From: Desulfobacterales bacterium
GTDB taxonomy: Bacteria > Desulfobacterota > Desulfobacteria > Desulfobacterales > Desulfobacteraceae
DNA length: 9,554 nt
Direction of reading: 5' to 3'
NCBI GenBank assembly: GCA_022361315.1
Contig: JAKSBB010000018.1
Coordinates: 1-9,554 of the forward strand
In this document: positions 1-6,600 of the stretch, in pieces
Position numbering within the stretch: position 1 is the first letter of the stretch
How the letters are laid out: each line of letters opens with the position of its first letter
The notes under the pieces: generated by a model
Database searches by the model: none
The model's input: only the letters and a program-made list of their open reading frames with translations
Told to the model about the DNA's origin: nothing
Position numbers and translations under genes: made by a program

Positions 1-535
1 CTTCTGCATTCCTTGCCGCCAGGATATCACTGGGCTGGTCTCCGATATAGACAGACTCTCCGGGGGATGACCCGAGCCGGGAGAGGGCCATCAACAGGGA
101 TGTGGGGTCTGGTTTCAAGGGAATTGAAAGATCTTTGGTGACACCGATTACCACATCGAAATAGCCGGCGAGGCCGTGATGGGTTAGATTGTGATCCAAC
201 ACGTTCTGATCGTTGGAAGAGACAATACCCAGCTTCACCTCGGGATCACTCCCCAGTTCTGAAATCACTTCTTCAATTCCGTCCACCAGACCCACGGGAT
301 GGGCGGCATGGTAGCCGACATAGGCCTCATAGATGGCATCTTTTTCATTATCCCAGTCAAACCCCGCAAACTTATAGAACTCGGGGAAAGGTTCGATAAA
401 AGACGCCTTGAAGCCTGCCGGATCGTCAAAGGGCAGATCCACGTCAAACTTATTTGCTGCAAAGCTGAACCAGTTGAAGGCATAGTCCAGGGAATCTGCG
501 ATGACCCCGTCAAAATCAAAAAGAACCGTTTTCAT
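1..535 (-). CDS. HAD-superfamily hydrolase, phosphoglycolate phosphatase-like (partial, C-terminus outside window)
   Basis: Read on the minus strand from an ATG at 535, this gives 178 residues before the window edge with no stop. The start MKTVLFDFDGVIADS is HAD motif I (nucleophile Asp and acid Asp in DFDGV). A helical cap region follows (about residues 20-90). Motif II is the Ser in GIVSSND, motif III the Lys in PLKPDP, and motif IV the acidic pair in YIGDQPSD. All catalytic motifs are therefore present and only the C-terminal tail is missing. Members of this family remove phosphate from small molecules such as phosphoglycolate or sugar phosphates in the cytoplasm; the substrate here cannot be told. 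An in-frame ATG at 547 would add four residues (MSVK). I prefer 535 because motif I normally lies at the very N-terminus, and an AGGA lies 11 bases upstream. The gene is divergent from the dehydratase at 776. Confidence 0.85.
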   Translation of the reverse strand, partial: MKTVLFDFDGVIADSLDYAFNWFSFAANKFDVDLPFDDPAGFKASFIEPFPEFYKFAGFDWDNEKDAIYEAYVGYHAAHPVGLVDGIEEVISELGSDPEVKLGIVSSNDQNVLDHNLTHHGLAGYFDVVIGVTKDLSIPLKPDPTSLLMALSRLGSSPGESVYIGDQPSDILAARNAE

Positions 536-692
536 TTTTACTGACATCCTGTTAAAAGCTCCGGTTTAATCCCATAACGGCCTGAATATCAATTTACTTC
601 TGAAAAGCCAAGTGAGGATACGACAATATCTCATTTAAACCGACGTACACGGCAAGGAATGAGTCATGCTCTCTGTCTCTTGCAACCCGTGA

Positions 693-721
693 TTGACAAC
701 CCGATCAGACCGGGATAGGAT
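693..721 (+). promoter_or_regulatory. Putative sigma70-type promoter for the MaoC-like gene
   Basis: A perfect -35 TTGACA (693-698) is followed by a 17-bp spacer and a -10 TAGGAT (716-721, four of six consensus bases). Transcription would start near 728, leaving a leader of about 48 nt before the ATG at 776. This is a pattern match only; no transcript evidence is available. The rest of the 536-775 intergenic region shows no gene and no convincing promoter for the divergent HAD gene. Confidence 0.55.
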
Positions 722-733
722 GCGCTGACGATG

Positions 734-759
734 AATTAACAGGTATTCAATTAACAGGT
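734..759 (+). repeat. 11-bp direct repeat in the leader of the MaoC-like gene
   Basis: AATTAACAGGT occurs at 734-744 and again at 749-759, a 15-bp period. Both copies lie just downstream of the predicted transcription start and upstream of the ribosome binding site (AGGA at 764-767, 8 bases before the ATG). Such a position could serve a repressor or an RNA-level effect, but a small local duplication without function is equally possible. Confidence 0.5.
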
Positions 760-775
760 TCACAGGATTCATACC

Positions 776-1717
776 ATGACCCAGGATGCTCAGGTTTTCA
801 CACCGCCACACCCCACGGATTTTCATCCCATCACCCGGACACCCGGTATGCCGGGGCTTTTTGGAAAAATGATCTGTCTTTCCATGGTCCGGTCCTCAGG
901 GCTTTCTCCGGATACGGCACTGAGCAACAAAGGGCTGGTATTCCGGAACCGCCGGATCGATCCGGAAAACCTGTCCCGCTTTAAAGCGGTCTGCGGCTAT
1001 GATAATGATGCGAATAACACGGAGATGGTTCCGGCCCCATACATCCAGACACTTTTCATCGGGATTATCGGCAGGTTCATCAGTTCCTCTGATTTTCCCA
1101 TCAATCCCATGGGGCTGATCCAGGTGGGGCAATCCTTTGAATTGAAACGGCCGGTGATGCCGGAAACACCGCTGGATCTGTTCTGCAGCCTGCTGGATAT
1201 GAGCCAGACACCCAAGGGCATTCACAGCCGGTTTCTGCTTGAAGCCAGAGATGGTGATAATCTGGTCTGGGAAGGTATCTCCACCTATTTCACCCGGGCC
1301 AAGAATCCCCCCCCGAAAAAAAAGAAAGACCGGGCCGAAGAGGTGCCGCTGACGGTACGGGAAACCATTACCCTGCCGGAAAACACCGGCCGGCGTTATG
1401 CAGGGGTATCCGGGGATTACAACCCCCATCACCTCTATGCCTGGACCGCCAGATTCATCGGATTTAAACGGGCCATTGCCCACGGCATGTGGAGCCTTGC
1501 CAGGGCCTGCGCCAGCCTGGAAAAGACCTTCGGACACCCGGAGATTTACCGTATTGAAGGGGCACTGAAACTGCCGATATTCCTTCCCGGTACCGTCACC
1601 CTCGGATATGAAACAGAGGACACCCAGGCAGAGTTTGAGCTCAGGGATGCAGACAAGGGCCTTCCCCATCTGAAAGGACGCTTTATCTCCGGAGTTGCCG
1701 AAAACGGTCAACCCTGA
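776..1717 (+). CDS. MaoC-like dehydratase (double hot-dog acyl hydratase family)
   Basis: This is a 313-residue soluble protein without a signal peptide. The C-terminal half (about residues 195-305) carries a clear hydratase-2/MaoC motif: YAGVSGDYNPHH at 208-219, followed by GF (229-230) and IAHGM (234-238). Asp214, Asn216 and His219 fit the catalytic D-x-N-P-x-H arrangement of R-specific enoyl-CoA hydratases. The N-terminal half (about residues 55-175) has the length of a second, degenerate hot-dog fold, giving the double hot-dog layout seen in larger family members. The halves are joined by a basic Pro/Lys linker (178-184) encoded by homopolymer runs. The likely role is hydration or dehydration of an acyl thioester in fatty-acid or related metabolism; the acyl substrate is unknown. 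The start is supported by AGGA eight bases upstream. The transporter at 1771 follows in the same direction after 53 bases. Confidence 0.8.
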   Translation: MTQDAQVFTPPHPTDFHPITRTPGMPGLFGKMICLSMVRSSGLSPDTALSNKGLVFRNRRIDPENLSRFKAVCGYDNDANNTEMVPAPYIQTLFIGIIGRFISSSDFPINPMGLIQVGQSFELKRPVMPETPLDLFCSLLDMSQTPKGIHSRFLLEARDGDNLVWEGISTYFTRAKNPPPKKKKDRAEEVPLTVRETITLPENTGRRYAGVSGDYNPHHLYAWTARFIGFKRAIAHGMWSLARACASLEKTFGHPEIYRIEGALKLPIFLPGTVTLGYETEDTQAEFELRDADKGLPHLKGRFISGVAENGQP

Positions 1718-1770
1718 TATTTCCCGTCAACCCACGTAAACGAATCTAATTAGACTGGAGCATTCCCCCT

Positions 1771-2679
1771 ATGCTGGGATCTGTATTTGCCTTAAGCTCT
1801 GCCTTTTTCTGGGCATTGGCTGTCATTCTATTCAAAAAGGCCGGAAACACCTTCTCCCCCATCTCCCTGAACATTTATAAGAGTGTGGTGGCCTTTGTGC
1901 TCATAGGGATCACCATGGTGGTGTTGGGCATCCCTTTCTTCCCGGATGTGGGATTCCGGGCCTGGGGGCTGCTGATTCTGTCCGGCTTTGTGGGGATCAC
2001 CCTGGCCGATATCTGCTTCTTTACCGCCCTGAACCGTCTGGGTGCCGGGATGGTGGCGGTGGTGGAATGTCTCTACCTGCCCAACGTGCTCCTGTTTTCA
2101 TTTCTCCTGCTGAACGAACGGTTGAGCACTGTAGGGATTATCGGCAGTATGCTGGTGCTTTCGGCCGTGGCGGTGGGCTCCCTGTCACCAGAGGAGTTAA
2201 AACCAGAAGAATTAAAATCGGATGACGAGACCCAATTGAAGCGCAGCCGCCTATCCGGCATCATCGCGGGCGTCCTGGCCATGATTTTCCTGGCCCTGGG
2301 GATTGTGATGATCAAAGATGTGCTTGAGCAGACCGACGTGTTCTGGGCCACCCTGGTACGGGTGACGTCCGGCTGCATCACCCTGTCCGCCATTGTCTTC
2401 TTCCACCCGAAACGGCGGCAGTACCTGTCAGAGTTCACCTGGTCGAAGTCCCTGCTGACAGCCCTGCCGGCCTCGGTGATCGGCAACTATGTGGCCCTGC
2501 TCTTCTGGGTGGCCGGCATGAAGTATACCACTGCCTCCCGGGCCGGCACCCTGAATCAGATGTCCACGATTTTCATTTTCATCATGGCGGCGGTGATTCT
2601 CAAAGAACGGATTACCAAGCAAAAACTCATTGCCATCTGCATGGCCGTGACCGGAGCCTATCTGACGATGTTCTCATGA
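1771..2679 (+). CDS. DMT superfamily transporter with two EamA domains
   Basis: A 302-residue, strongly hydrophobic protein with about ten predicted membrane helices in two halves (roughly residues 3-137 and 162-301), the usual size and layout of EamA/RhaT-type drug/metabolite transporters. Family features include the small and aromatic residues in the first helix (FALSSAFFWALAVILFKKAG), an E-R pair after helix 4 (LLLNERLS) and its counterpart near the end (VILKERIT). The two halves are joined by a charged cytoplasmic linker at about 140-160 that begins with a duplicated pentapeptide PEELK-PEELK (DNA 2188-2217). These proteins usually export amino acids or other small metabolites across the inner membrane; the substrate is not recognisable here. 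The start has GGAG ten bases upstream (1757-1760). It could share a transcript with the MaoC-like gene before it. It converges on the HD gene, 22 bases away, with no clear terminator between them. Confidence 0.85.
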   Translation: MLGSVFALSSAFFWALAVILFKKAGNTFSPISLNIYKSVVAFVLIGITMVVLGIPFFPDVGFRAWGLLILSGFVGITLADICFFTALNRLGAGMVAVVECLYLPNVLLFSFLLLNERLSTVGIIGSMLVLSAVAVGSLSPEELKPEELKSDDETQLKRSRLSGIIAGVLAMIFLALGIVMIKDVLEQTDVFWATLVRVTSGCITLSAIVFFHPKRRQYLSEFTWSKSLLTALPASVIGNYVALLFWVAGMKYTTASRAGTLNQMSTIFIFIMAAVILKERITKQKLIAICMAVTGAYLTMFS

Positions 2680-2701
2680 TCAGTGAACGGTTCCCGGGTT
2701 A

Positions 2702-3496
2702 TTATCCGGCCAACCGTGCCACCCGCTCATCCAGGCAGGTTTCCAGTGATCGGAGCAGCGGTGATTCCGGCCCGGCATCGTTTCGAATGGACCCCAGAAT
2801 GATCCGGACAACACCCATCTCCTGAACCGTCCGGAAGGCCGCCGGATAATTCAAATCCGTCAGCATGCCCACCTGGAAGAGTTTCATATCGTTGAGGGTG
2901 GTCACCCGTGACAGGCGGACCTCCCGTCCTGCCAGAATATCTTCCGCAATATCGGCGGATATGTTGCCGTCATCCACCCGGTCATGGGTGATAAAACTGG
3001 TCTCCCCGTTAACGGGGCGCTGGTAAAGGTCAAGCATGACCCGGTAGATATCCAGTTTATCCGCATCTCTGAGCAATCGTGCCAGACGATCCAGACGGTA
3101 TGTCAGGCACCGGGGCAGCCTGGGGCGGTTATGGAGGGCAATCGACCGGAGGATTAACCGCTGTTCCGGCCGGGATATCCCGTCAAGAAATCCTTCCCGT
3201 TTGATCACACGCACACCCAATGCCGCGTGGTTGACGGAACGCCTGTCGATAAAGGTTCCCCAGGTTTCAAATTGAAGGAATCGTCCCAGATCATGAAGCA
3301 GGGCAGCAGCCCTGGCGATGATGATTTCCTTTTCACCCAGTTCCAGTGACCGGGCCAGTTTCTCTATATTATCCGCCACCCGGAACGTATGATCCTTTTT
3401 TACAGTGTGGGGTTCAGGATCTTTCGCTCCCGTAATGAACGGGCCAGTATATGCCAGGAACTTTTGCTCCAGCATTTTCAAATCATTTTTCGTCAT
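2702..3496 (-). CDS. HD-domain phosphohydrolase
   Basis: From the ATG at 3496 this is 264 residues, soluble, with no signal peptide. It has the complete metal-binding set of the HD superfamily in order: His36 (KKDHTFRV), His68-Asp69 (LLHDLGRF), His90 (VNHAALG), His122 (ALHNRP) and the Asp pair in RDADKLD (144/146). Extra histidines beyond H-HD-D suggest a binuclear metal centre. Family members hydrolyse phosphate esters such as nucleotides or cyclic nucleotides; there is no GYP motif, so cyclic-di-GMP hydrolysis is not implied. The frame stays open up to ATGs at 3535 and 3514. I chose 3496 because AAGG lies five bases upstream and because the best promoter on this strand has its -10 over the 3535 ATG, so that codon would not be transcribed from it. 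The gene stands alone on this strand between two plus-strand units. Confidence 0.8.
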   Translation of the reverse strand: MTKNDLKMLEQKFLAYTGPFITGAKDPEPHTVKKDHTFRVADNIEKLARSLELGEKEIIIARAAALLHDLGRFLQFETWGTFIDRRSVNHAALGVRVIKREGFLDGISRPEQRLILRSIALHNRPRLPRCLTYRLDRLARLLRDADKLDIYRVMLDLYQRPVNGETSFITHDRVDDGNISADIAEDILAGREVRLSRVTTLNDMKLFQVGMLTDLNYPAAFRTVQEMGVVRIILGSIRNDAGPESPLLRSLETCLDERVARLAG

Positions 3497-3501
3497 TGTC
3501 G

Positions 3502-3505
3502 CCTT
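3502..3505 (-). promoter_or_regulatory. Ribosome binding site that decides the HD gene start
   Basis: On the minus strand AAGG is followed by CGACA and then ATG at 3496. The upstream candidates at 3535 and 3514 have no comparable purine-rich sequence, which favours the shorter protein. Confidence 0.5.
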
Positions 3506-3533
3506 AAAAGCTGCCATGTTTGAGAACGGCATC

Positions 3534-3562
3534 ATTCTGCCCGGTCAACCGCAACCTGTCAA
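3534..3562 (-). promoter_or_regulatory. Putative sigma70-type promoter for the HD gene
   Basis: On the minus strand a perfect -35 TTGACA (3562-3557) is followed by a 17-bp spacer and a -10 CAGAAT (3539-3534, four of six consensus bases). The predicted start of transcription is near 3527, which excludes the ATG at 3535 and agrees with translation from 3496. The -35 overlaps the first unit of the 12-bp direct repeats. Pattern match only. Confidence 0.55.
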
Positions 3563-3593
3563 TGCCCCAGTCGATGCCCCGGTCGATCGATCC
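3558..3593. repeat. Three imperfect 12-bp direct repeats in the divergent intergenic region
   Basis: Read on the plus strand, the units are GTCAATGCCCCA (3558-3569), GTCGATGCCCCG (3570-3581) and GTCGATCGATCC (3582-3593). The first two differ at two positions, and the third departs in its second half, where it forms the palindrome TCGATCGA. They abut the -35 element of the minus-strand promoter and lie upstream of the plus-strand promoter, where an operator for a divergently acting regulator would sit. Function is inferred from position only. Confidence 0.5.
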
Positions 3594-3627
3594 CACGCCG
3601 TCCACTCCGCAAACCGTTTTTTTACAG

Positions 3628-3654
3628 TTGACACGGACCTGACAAACCGATAAT
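3628..3654 (+). promoter_or_regulatory. Putative sigma70-type promoter for the MFS-methyltransferase-rhomboid unit
   Basis: TTGACA at 3628-3633 is followed by a 15-bp spacer and GATAAT at 3649-3654 (five of six -10 bases). The spacer is shorter than the ideal 17, so the promoter may be weak or may need an activator. It would start transcription near 3661, about 43 bases before the ATG at 3704. Confidence 0.45.
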
Positions 3655-3703
3655 GCCTTAACCTCGACGCCAGACCAACATACCCATATCAGAGGACCGT
3701 CAA

Positions 3704-5032
3704 ATGACACAGACAACGACACCCGCAGCCACCGGAAAAGATCTCCGGTTTGAAACCACCCGGTGGACCATATTCGCCATCCTTATTCTCACCTATATCC
3801 TGGTGTATTTCCACCGCATGGCACCGGCCGTTGTCTCAGAATTTCTAATGGCGGATTTCAACACCAGCGGTACCCGTTTAGGGGCCCTGGCCGCCATTTA
3901 CTTTGCCGTCTATGCCGTCATGCAGATCCCTTCCGGTGTCATTGCCGACACCCTTGGCACCCGGACATCTGTTGTTTCCGGCAATGCCGTGGCCGGGATC
4001 GGGGCCATCGTCTTCGGCCTGGCCCCGTCATTTGAAGCGGCCTGTGCCGGCCGGTTTCTGGTGGGGCTCGGCGTATCCGTGGTATTCATCTCCATCATGA
4101 AAAACAATTCGGTGTGGTTCCATGAAAAGGTATTCGGCATCATGAGCGGCCTCACCCTGCTGTTTGGCAATCTCGGCGCAGTCCTGGCCGCAGGTCCGCT
4201 GTCCAAACTGCTCACAGTGTTTGCCTGGCGCTCTGTATTCATGGGTATCGGCGGGGTGTCCCTTTGTCTGGCCGTGGCTGGGTTCTTCATAGTCCGGAAT
4301 AAACCTGAAGACCGGGGATTCCAGCCGCCCAACCGGTACAAAGCCGATCCCGGGACAGCCAACCAACACTGGCTGTCCAGCCTGAAAAGCGTCATCACCA
4401 CCCTGAGGGTCTGGCCCGGTTTCTGGGTGCAGTTCGGTATGATCGGCAGTGCCTATGCCTTCATGGGGCTATGGGCCATGCCCTTCCTCCGGGATGTCTT
4501 CGGCCTGTCCCGGGAGGTTGCTGCCGACCATATGACCGTGATGCTTCTGAGTTTCGCCATCGGTGCCCTGTTCTGGGGCTGGCAGTCGGACCGGGCCGGG
4601 AAACGCAAACCCTTTTTAATCACAGGAGCCACAGGGTATTCCCTTTGCTGGCTCGCCCTCATGTTCCTGCCCTGGTCACCGGGCCCCACAGGCTTTCTTC
4701 TTTTCGCACTATTGGGATTCACCGCCTCCGCCTTTGTCATCACCTTTGCCGCGGCCAAGGAAATCGTTGATCCCCGTCTTTCCGGCATGGGTGTCAGCGT
4801 GGTGAACACCGGCTGTTTCATCGGCACGGCCATTACCCAGCCCCTGTTCGGCTACATCGCCGATTTCACCTGGGACGGTGCCATGGCTGACGGTGTCCGG
4901 ATCTATGCCGCAGGAGATTACCACAACGGATTTATCGCCATGTTTGCCCTGTCTGTCTTCTCTCTGGCCGCAGCTTTCCGGGTGAGGGAAACCTATTGCC
5001 GTAACAGCTCCGGTGTCGGTGGAGAGGCTTGA
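3704..5032 (+). CDS. Major facilitator superfamily (MFS) transporter
   Basis: A 442-residue inner-membrane protein with about twelve predicted helices, the standard MFS length. The first half has the loop 2-3 signature motif A as GVIADTLGTR (residues 78-87) and a motif-B-like GRFLVGLGVSVVF (116-128). The second half has the equivalent loop GWQSDRAGKRKP. Helix 1 ends in YILVYFHRMAPAVV, a form seen in the sugar-acid/organic-anion symporter branch (hexuronate, phosphoglycerate and related permeases), so an organic anion is a reasonable guess, though no substrate can be assigned. The start has a strong AGAGGA (3691-3696) seven bases before the ATG. It is the first gene of a plus-strand group; the methyltransferase begins four bases after its stop, so the two are very probably translated from the same message. 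Transcription is likely from the promoter at 3628-3654, opposite the HD gene. Confidence 0.85.
   Translation: MTQTTTPAATGKDLRFETTRWTIFAILILTYILVYFHRMAPAVVSEFLMADFNTSGTRLGALAAIYFAVYAVMQIPSGVIADTLGTRTSVVSGNAVAGIGAIVFGLAPSFEAACAGRFLVGLGVSVVFISIMKNNSVWFHEKVFGIMSGLTLLFGNLGAVLAAGPLSKLLTVFAWRSVFMGIGGVSLCLAVAGFFIVRNKPEDRGFQPPNRYKADPGTANQHWLSSLKSVITTLRVWPGFWVQFGMIGSAYAFMGLWAMPFLRDVFGLSREVAADHMTVMLLSFAIGALFWGWQSDRAGKRKPFLITGATGYSLCWLALMFLPWSPGPTGFLLFALLGFTASAFVITFAAAKEIVDPRLSGMGVSVVNTGCFIGTAITQPLFGYIADFTWDGAMADGVRIYAAGDYHNGFIAMFALSVFSLAAAFRVRETYCRNSSGVGGEA
5021..5027 (+). promoter_or_regulatory. Ribosome binding site inside the MFS gene end, setting the methyltransferase start
   Basis: GGAGAGG lies nine bases before the ATG at 5037 and within the last codons of the MFS gene. 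This favours ATG 5037 over the in-frame GTG at 5013, which would overlap the upstream gene by 20 bases and lacks such a site. Confidence 0.6.
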
Positions 5033-5036
5033 TATC

Positions 5037-5852
5037 ATGCCGGAAAAAAACGGATGGCAGCTGACCGAAGACGGTCCGGATATCTATGAGAAATATATTG
5101 TACCGGCTTTCAGCGGTGCCTGGGCGGAAGAGATGGTGGCACGGGCAAATCTGCAGAAGGGTGACAGGATTCTTGATATGGCCTGCGGCACTGGGATCGT
5201 ATCCCGCAAGGCATGGGATGCCACGGGTGGCCGAATCAGCCTCACCGGAATGGATGTGAATGACATCGTTCTGGAAAAGGCTCGTCAGATATTCTCGGAC
5301 ACCAAGATTCCCGCAGCATTTAAACGGGGAAGCGCGGATGCCCTTCCCTTCAGCGACCGATCATTTGACGTAGTGCTTTGCCAGCAGGGACTCCAGTATT
5401 TTCCTGACCGGGACGCCGCACTGAAGGAGGTCCGGCGGGTTCTGGCCCCTGGCGGTAATGCTGTTTTCAGCGTCTGGCGGCCTCTGGCGTATTCCCCGTT
5501 TTATGTGGTACTGCACCGGGCACTTGAACACTATGTGAGTAAAACGGCTGCTGACACACTGGCTTCGGCCTATGCGCTGGGAGATCCCGGGCAGCTGCGC
5601 ACCTTATTTTCATCCGCAGGGTTCCATTCCGTTAATCTTCGACTGGTCATCAAACAGATGGACTGCCCTGATATCGACAGTTTTCTCGCTGCCGGCATAT
5701 CAGCCGCCCCCTTTGCCGGGGAGATTGCGGCTTTACCGGAATCAAAACGCAGGGAGATGTTCCAAACGATAAGGGAGGATGTATCGGATTACACGGATGA
5801 CCATGGGCTTGCCGCACCGATGGCGGCATTGCTGGTATCTGCCGGGACTTGA
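5037..5852 (+). CDS. Class I SAM-dependent methyltransferase (UbiE/Methyltransf_11-like)
   Basis: A 271-residue soluble protein. The SAM-binding motif I is ILDMACGTG (residues 45-53), with the acidic residue that would bind the ribose in GMDVND (Asp73). Motif II is GSADALPFSDRSFDVVL (98-114), where Asp101 should contact the adenine. The region QQGLQYFPD, then EVRRVLAPGGN (131-141), completes the Rossmann-like core, which ends near 148. The remaining 120 residues form a cap or substrate domain of unknown specificity. The core resembles UbiE-like small-molecule methyltransferases rather than DNA, RNA or protein methylases, but the acceptor cannot be identified. Its start is four bases after the MFS stop, suggesting translational coupling and perhaps a shared substrate with that transporter. 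The rhomboid gene follows after 57 bases on the same strand. Confidence 0.82.
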   Translation: MPEKNGWQLTEDGPDIYEKYIVPAFSGAWAEEMVARANLQKGDRILDMACGTGIVSRKAWDATGGRISLTGMDVNDIVLEKARQIFSDTKIPAAFKRGSADALPFSDRSFDVVLCQQGLQYFPDRDAALKEVRRVLAPGGNAVFSVWRPLAYSPFYVVLHRALEHYVSKTAADTLASAYALGDPGQLRTLFSSAGFHSVNLRLVIKQMDCPDIDSFLAAGISAAPFAGEIAALPESKRREMFQTIREDVSDYTDDHGLAAPMAALLVSAGT

Positions 5853-5909
5853 CGACTGTCCCCGACACAGGTATAACGCCCGGAATACTGACCCAAGGAG
5901 AAGATTCCC

Positions 5910-6455
5910 ATGAAAATCAAATACAATGCCCCTGTTGTCCTGACCTATGCCCTGTTGTCTCTGGCCTGCCTGGCCCTTCCCGTTGCCAAGACCACAGGAC
6001 TGAACTTCGCTTCCCCGTCTCAACTGGCCTTTTCTTCACCGGAATTTTACTTCCGGCTGATTACCTATGTATTTGCCCATGCCAACTGGCCGCATCTCAT
6101 GGGTAACCTTGTGATCATTCTTCTTGTGGGGCCGCTGCTGGAAGACAAGCATAGATCCTGGAAACTTCTGGAGATGATGCTGGTCACTGCGGTGGCAACG
6201 GCCCTGCTGAATGCCTTTCTGTTCCATTCGTCGCTTATCGGGGGCAGCGGACTGGCTTTTATGATGATACTGTTGTCTTCCTTTTCCAACTTCAGTGCCC
6301 GGGAAATCCCCCTGACCTTTATCCTGGTGGCTGTGATCTTCATCGGCTCCGAAGTGGTGGCCATCCTGAAGATTGATCAGGTCTCCCAGTTCAGCCATCT
6401 GGTGGGCGGGTGCATCGGGGCGGCATATGGATTTATCCGGGGCGGCCGGCAATAA
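5910..6455 (+). CDS. Rhomboid-family intramembrane serine protease
   Basis: A compact 181-residue membrane protein with about six helices, close to the minimal rhomboid core and without an extra soluble domain. The catalytic serine is Ser113 in GGSG (111-114, the GxSG motif), and the catalytic histidine is His163 in QFSHLVGGCIGA on the last helix. The helix-2 element H62-LMG-N66 (within HANWPHLMGN) matches the His and Asn that stabilise the oxyanion. All active-site residues are thus present, so an active protease that cuts membrane-spanning substrates in the inner membrane is expected, not a pseudoprotease. Substrates are unknown. A strong AAGGAG (5895-5900) nine bases before the ATG supports this start. 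It is the third gene of the plus-strand group and converges on the ABC transporter operon. No convincing terminator hairpin was seen in 6456-6484. Confidence 0.85.
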   Translation: MKIKYNAPVVLTYALLSLACLALPVAKTTGLNFASPSQLAFSSPEFYFRLITYVFAHANWPHLMGNLVIILLVGPLLEDKHRSWKLLEMMLVTAVATALLNAFLFHSSLIGGSGLAFMMILLSSFSNFSAREIPLTFILVAVIFIGSEVVAILKIDQVSQFSHLVGGCIGAAYGFIRGGRQ

Positions 6456-6486
6456 CCGGGCACACCGGCATTTATCAAGGTATTTC

Positions 6487-6600
6487 ACCGGGGCGCCAGA
6501 AAATCACGGACCCAGTCATTGACCGGTTCCGCCTTCAATTCCTACCGGGGAGCCAAAAAATCACGGACCCAGTCATTGACCGGTGAAGTCTGCAATTCCT
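6487..6600. repeat. 57-bp tandem duplication covering the 3' end of the ABC ATPase gene
   Basis: Units at 6487-6543 and 6544-6600 are adjacent and of equal length, differing at 7 of 57 positions, with an identical 28-base core (6500-6527 and 6557-6584). Fifty-seven bases is 19 codons. On the minus strand the 6544-6600 unit encodes the tail of the ATPase; the 6487-6543 unit follows the TAG stop in the same frame and encodes ELKAEP-VNDWVRDFLAPR before TGA (6487-6485). The T of the stop and the AG of the Glu221 codon meet at the unit junction, so the duplication itself yields TAG. Confidence 0.95.

Noticed and set aside
896..1711. Long open frame of 271 codons on the minus strand opposite the MaoC-like gene
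   Set aside because: The plus frame carries a full catalytic hydratase motif and a good ribosome site; the opposite frame has no recognisable motif and is a GC-driven shadow.
1745..1754. Palindrome TCTAATTAGA between the MaoC-like gene and the EamA transporter
   Set aside because: A single 10-bp palindrome that does not extend further is common by chance, and no promoter pairs with it.
2680..2701. Possible bidirectional terminator between the convergent EamA and HD genes
   Set aside because: Only the CCCGGG palindrome is present in 22 bases; no stem-loop plus T-run.
3504..3722. Minus-strand open frame with a Gly-Ile-Asp repeat (VDRGIDWGIDR-like)
   Set aside because: The apparent peptide repeat comes from the 12-bp DNA repeats in the promoter region; the frame has no ribosome site and overlaps both flanking gene starts.
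5013..5036. GTG start at 5013 for the methyltransferase
   Set aside because: It overlaps the MFS gene and lacks a ribosome site, whereas GGAGAGG is correctly spaced for ATG 5037.
6456..6486. Possible terminator hairpin (CCGG-GCACA-CCGG) after the rhomboid gene
   Set aside because: The stem is only four pairs with no T-rich tract on either strand, too weak to call.
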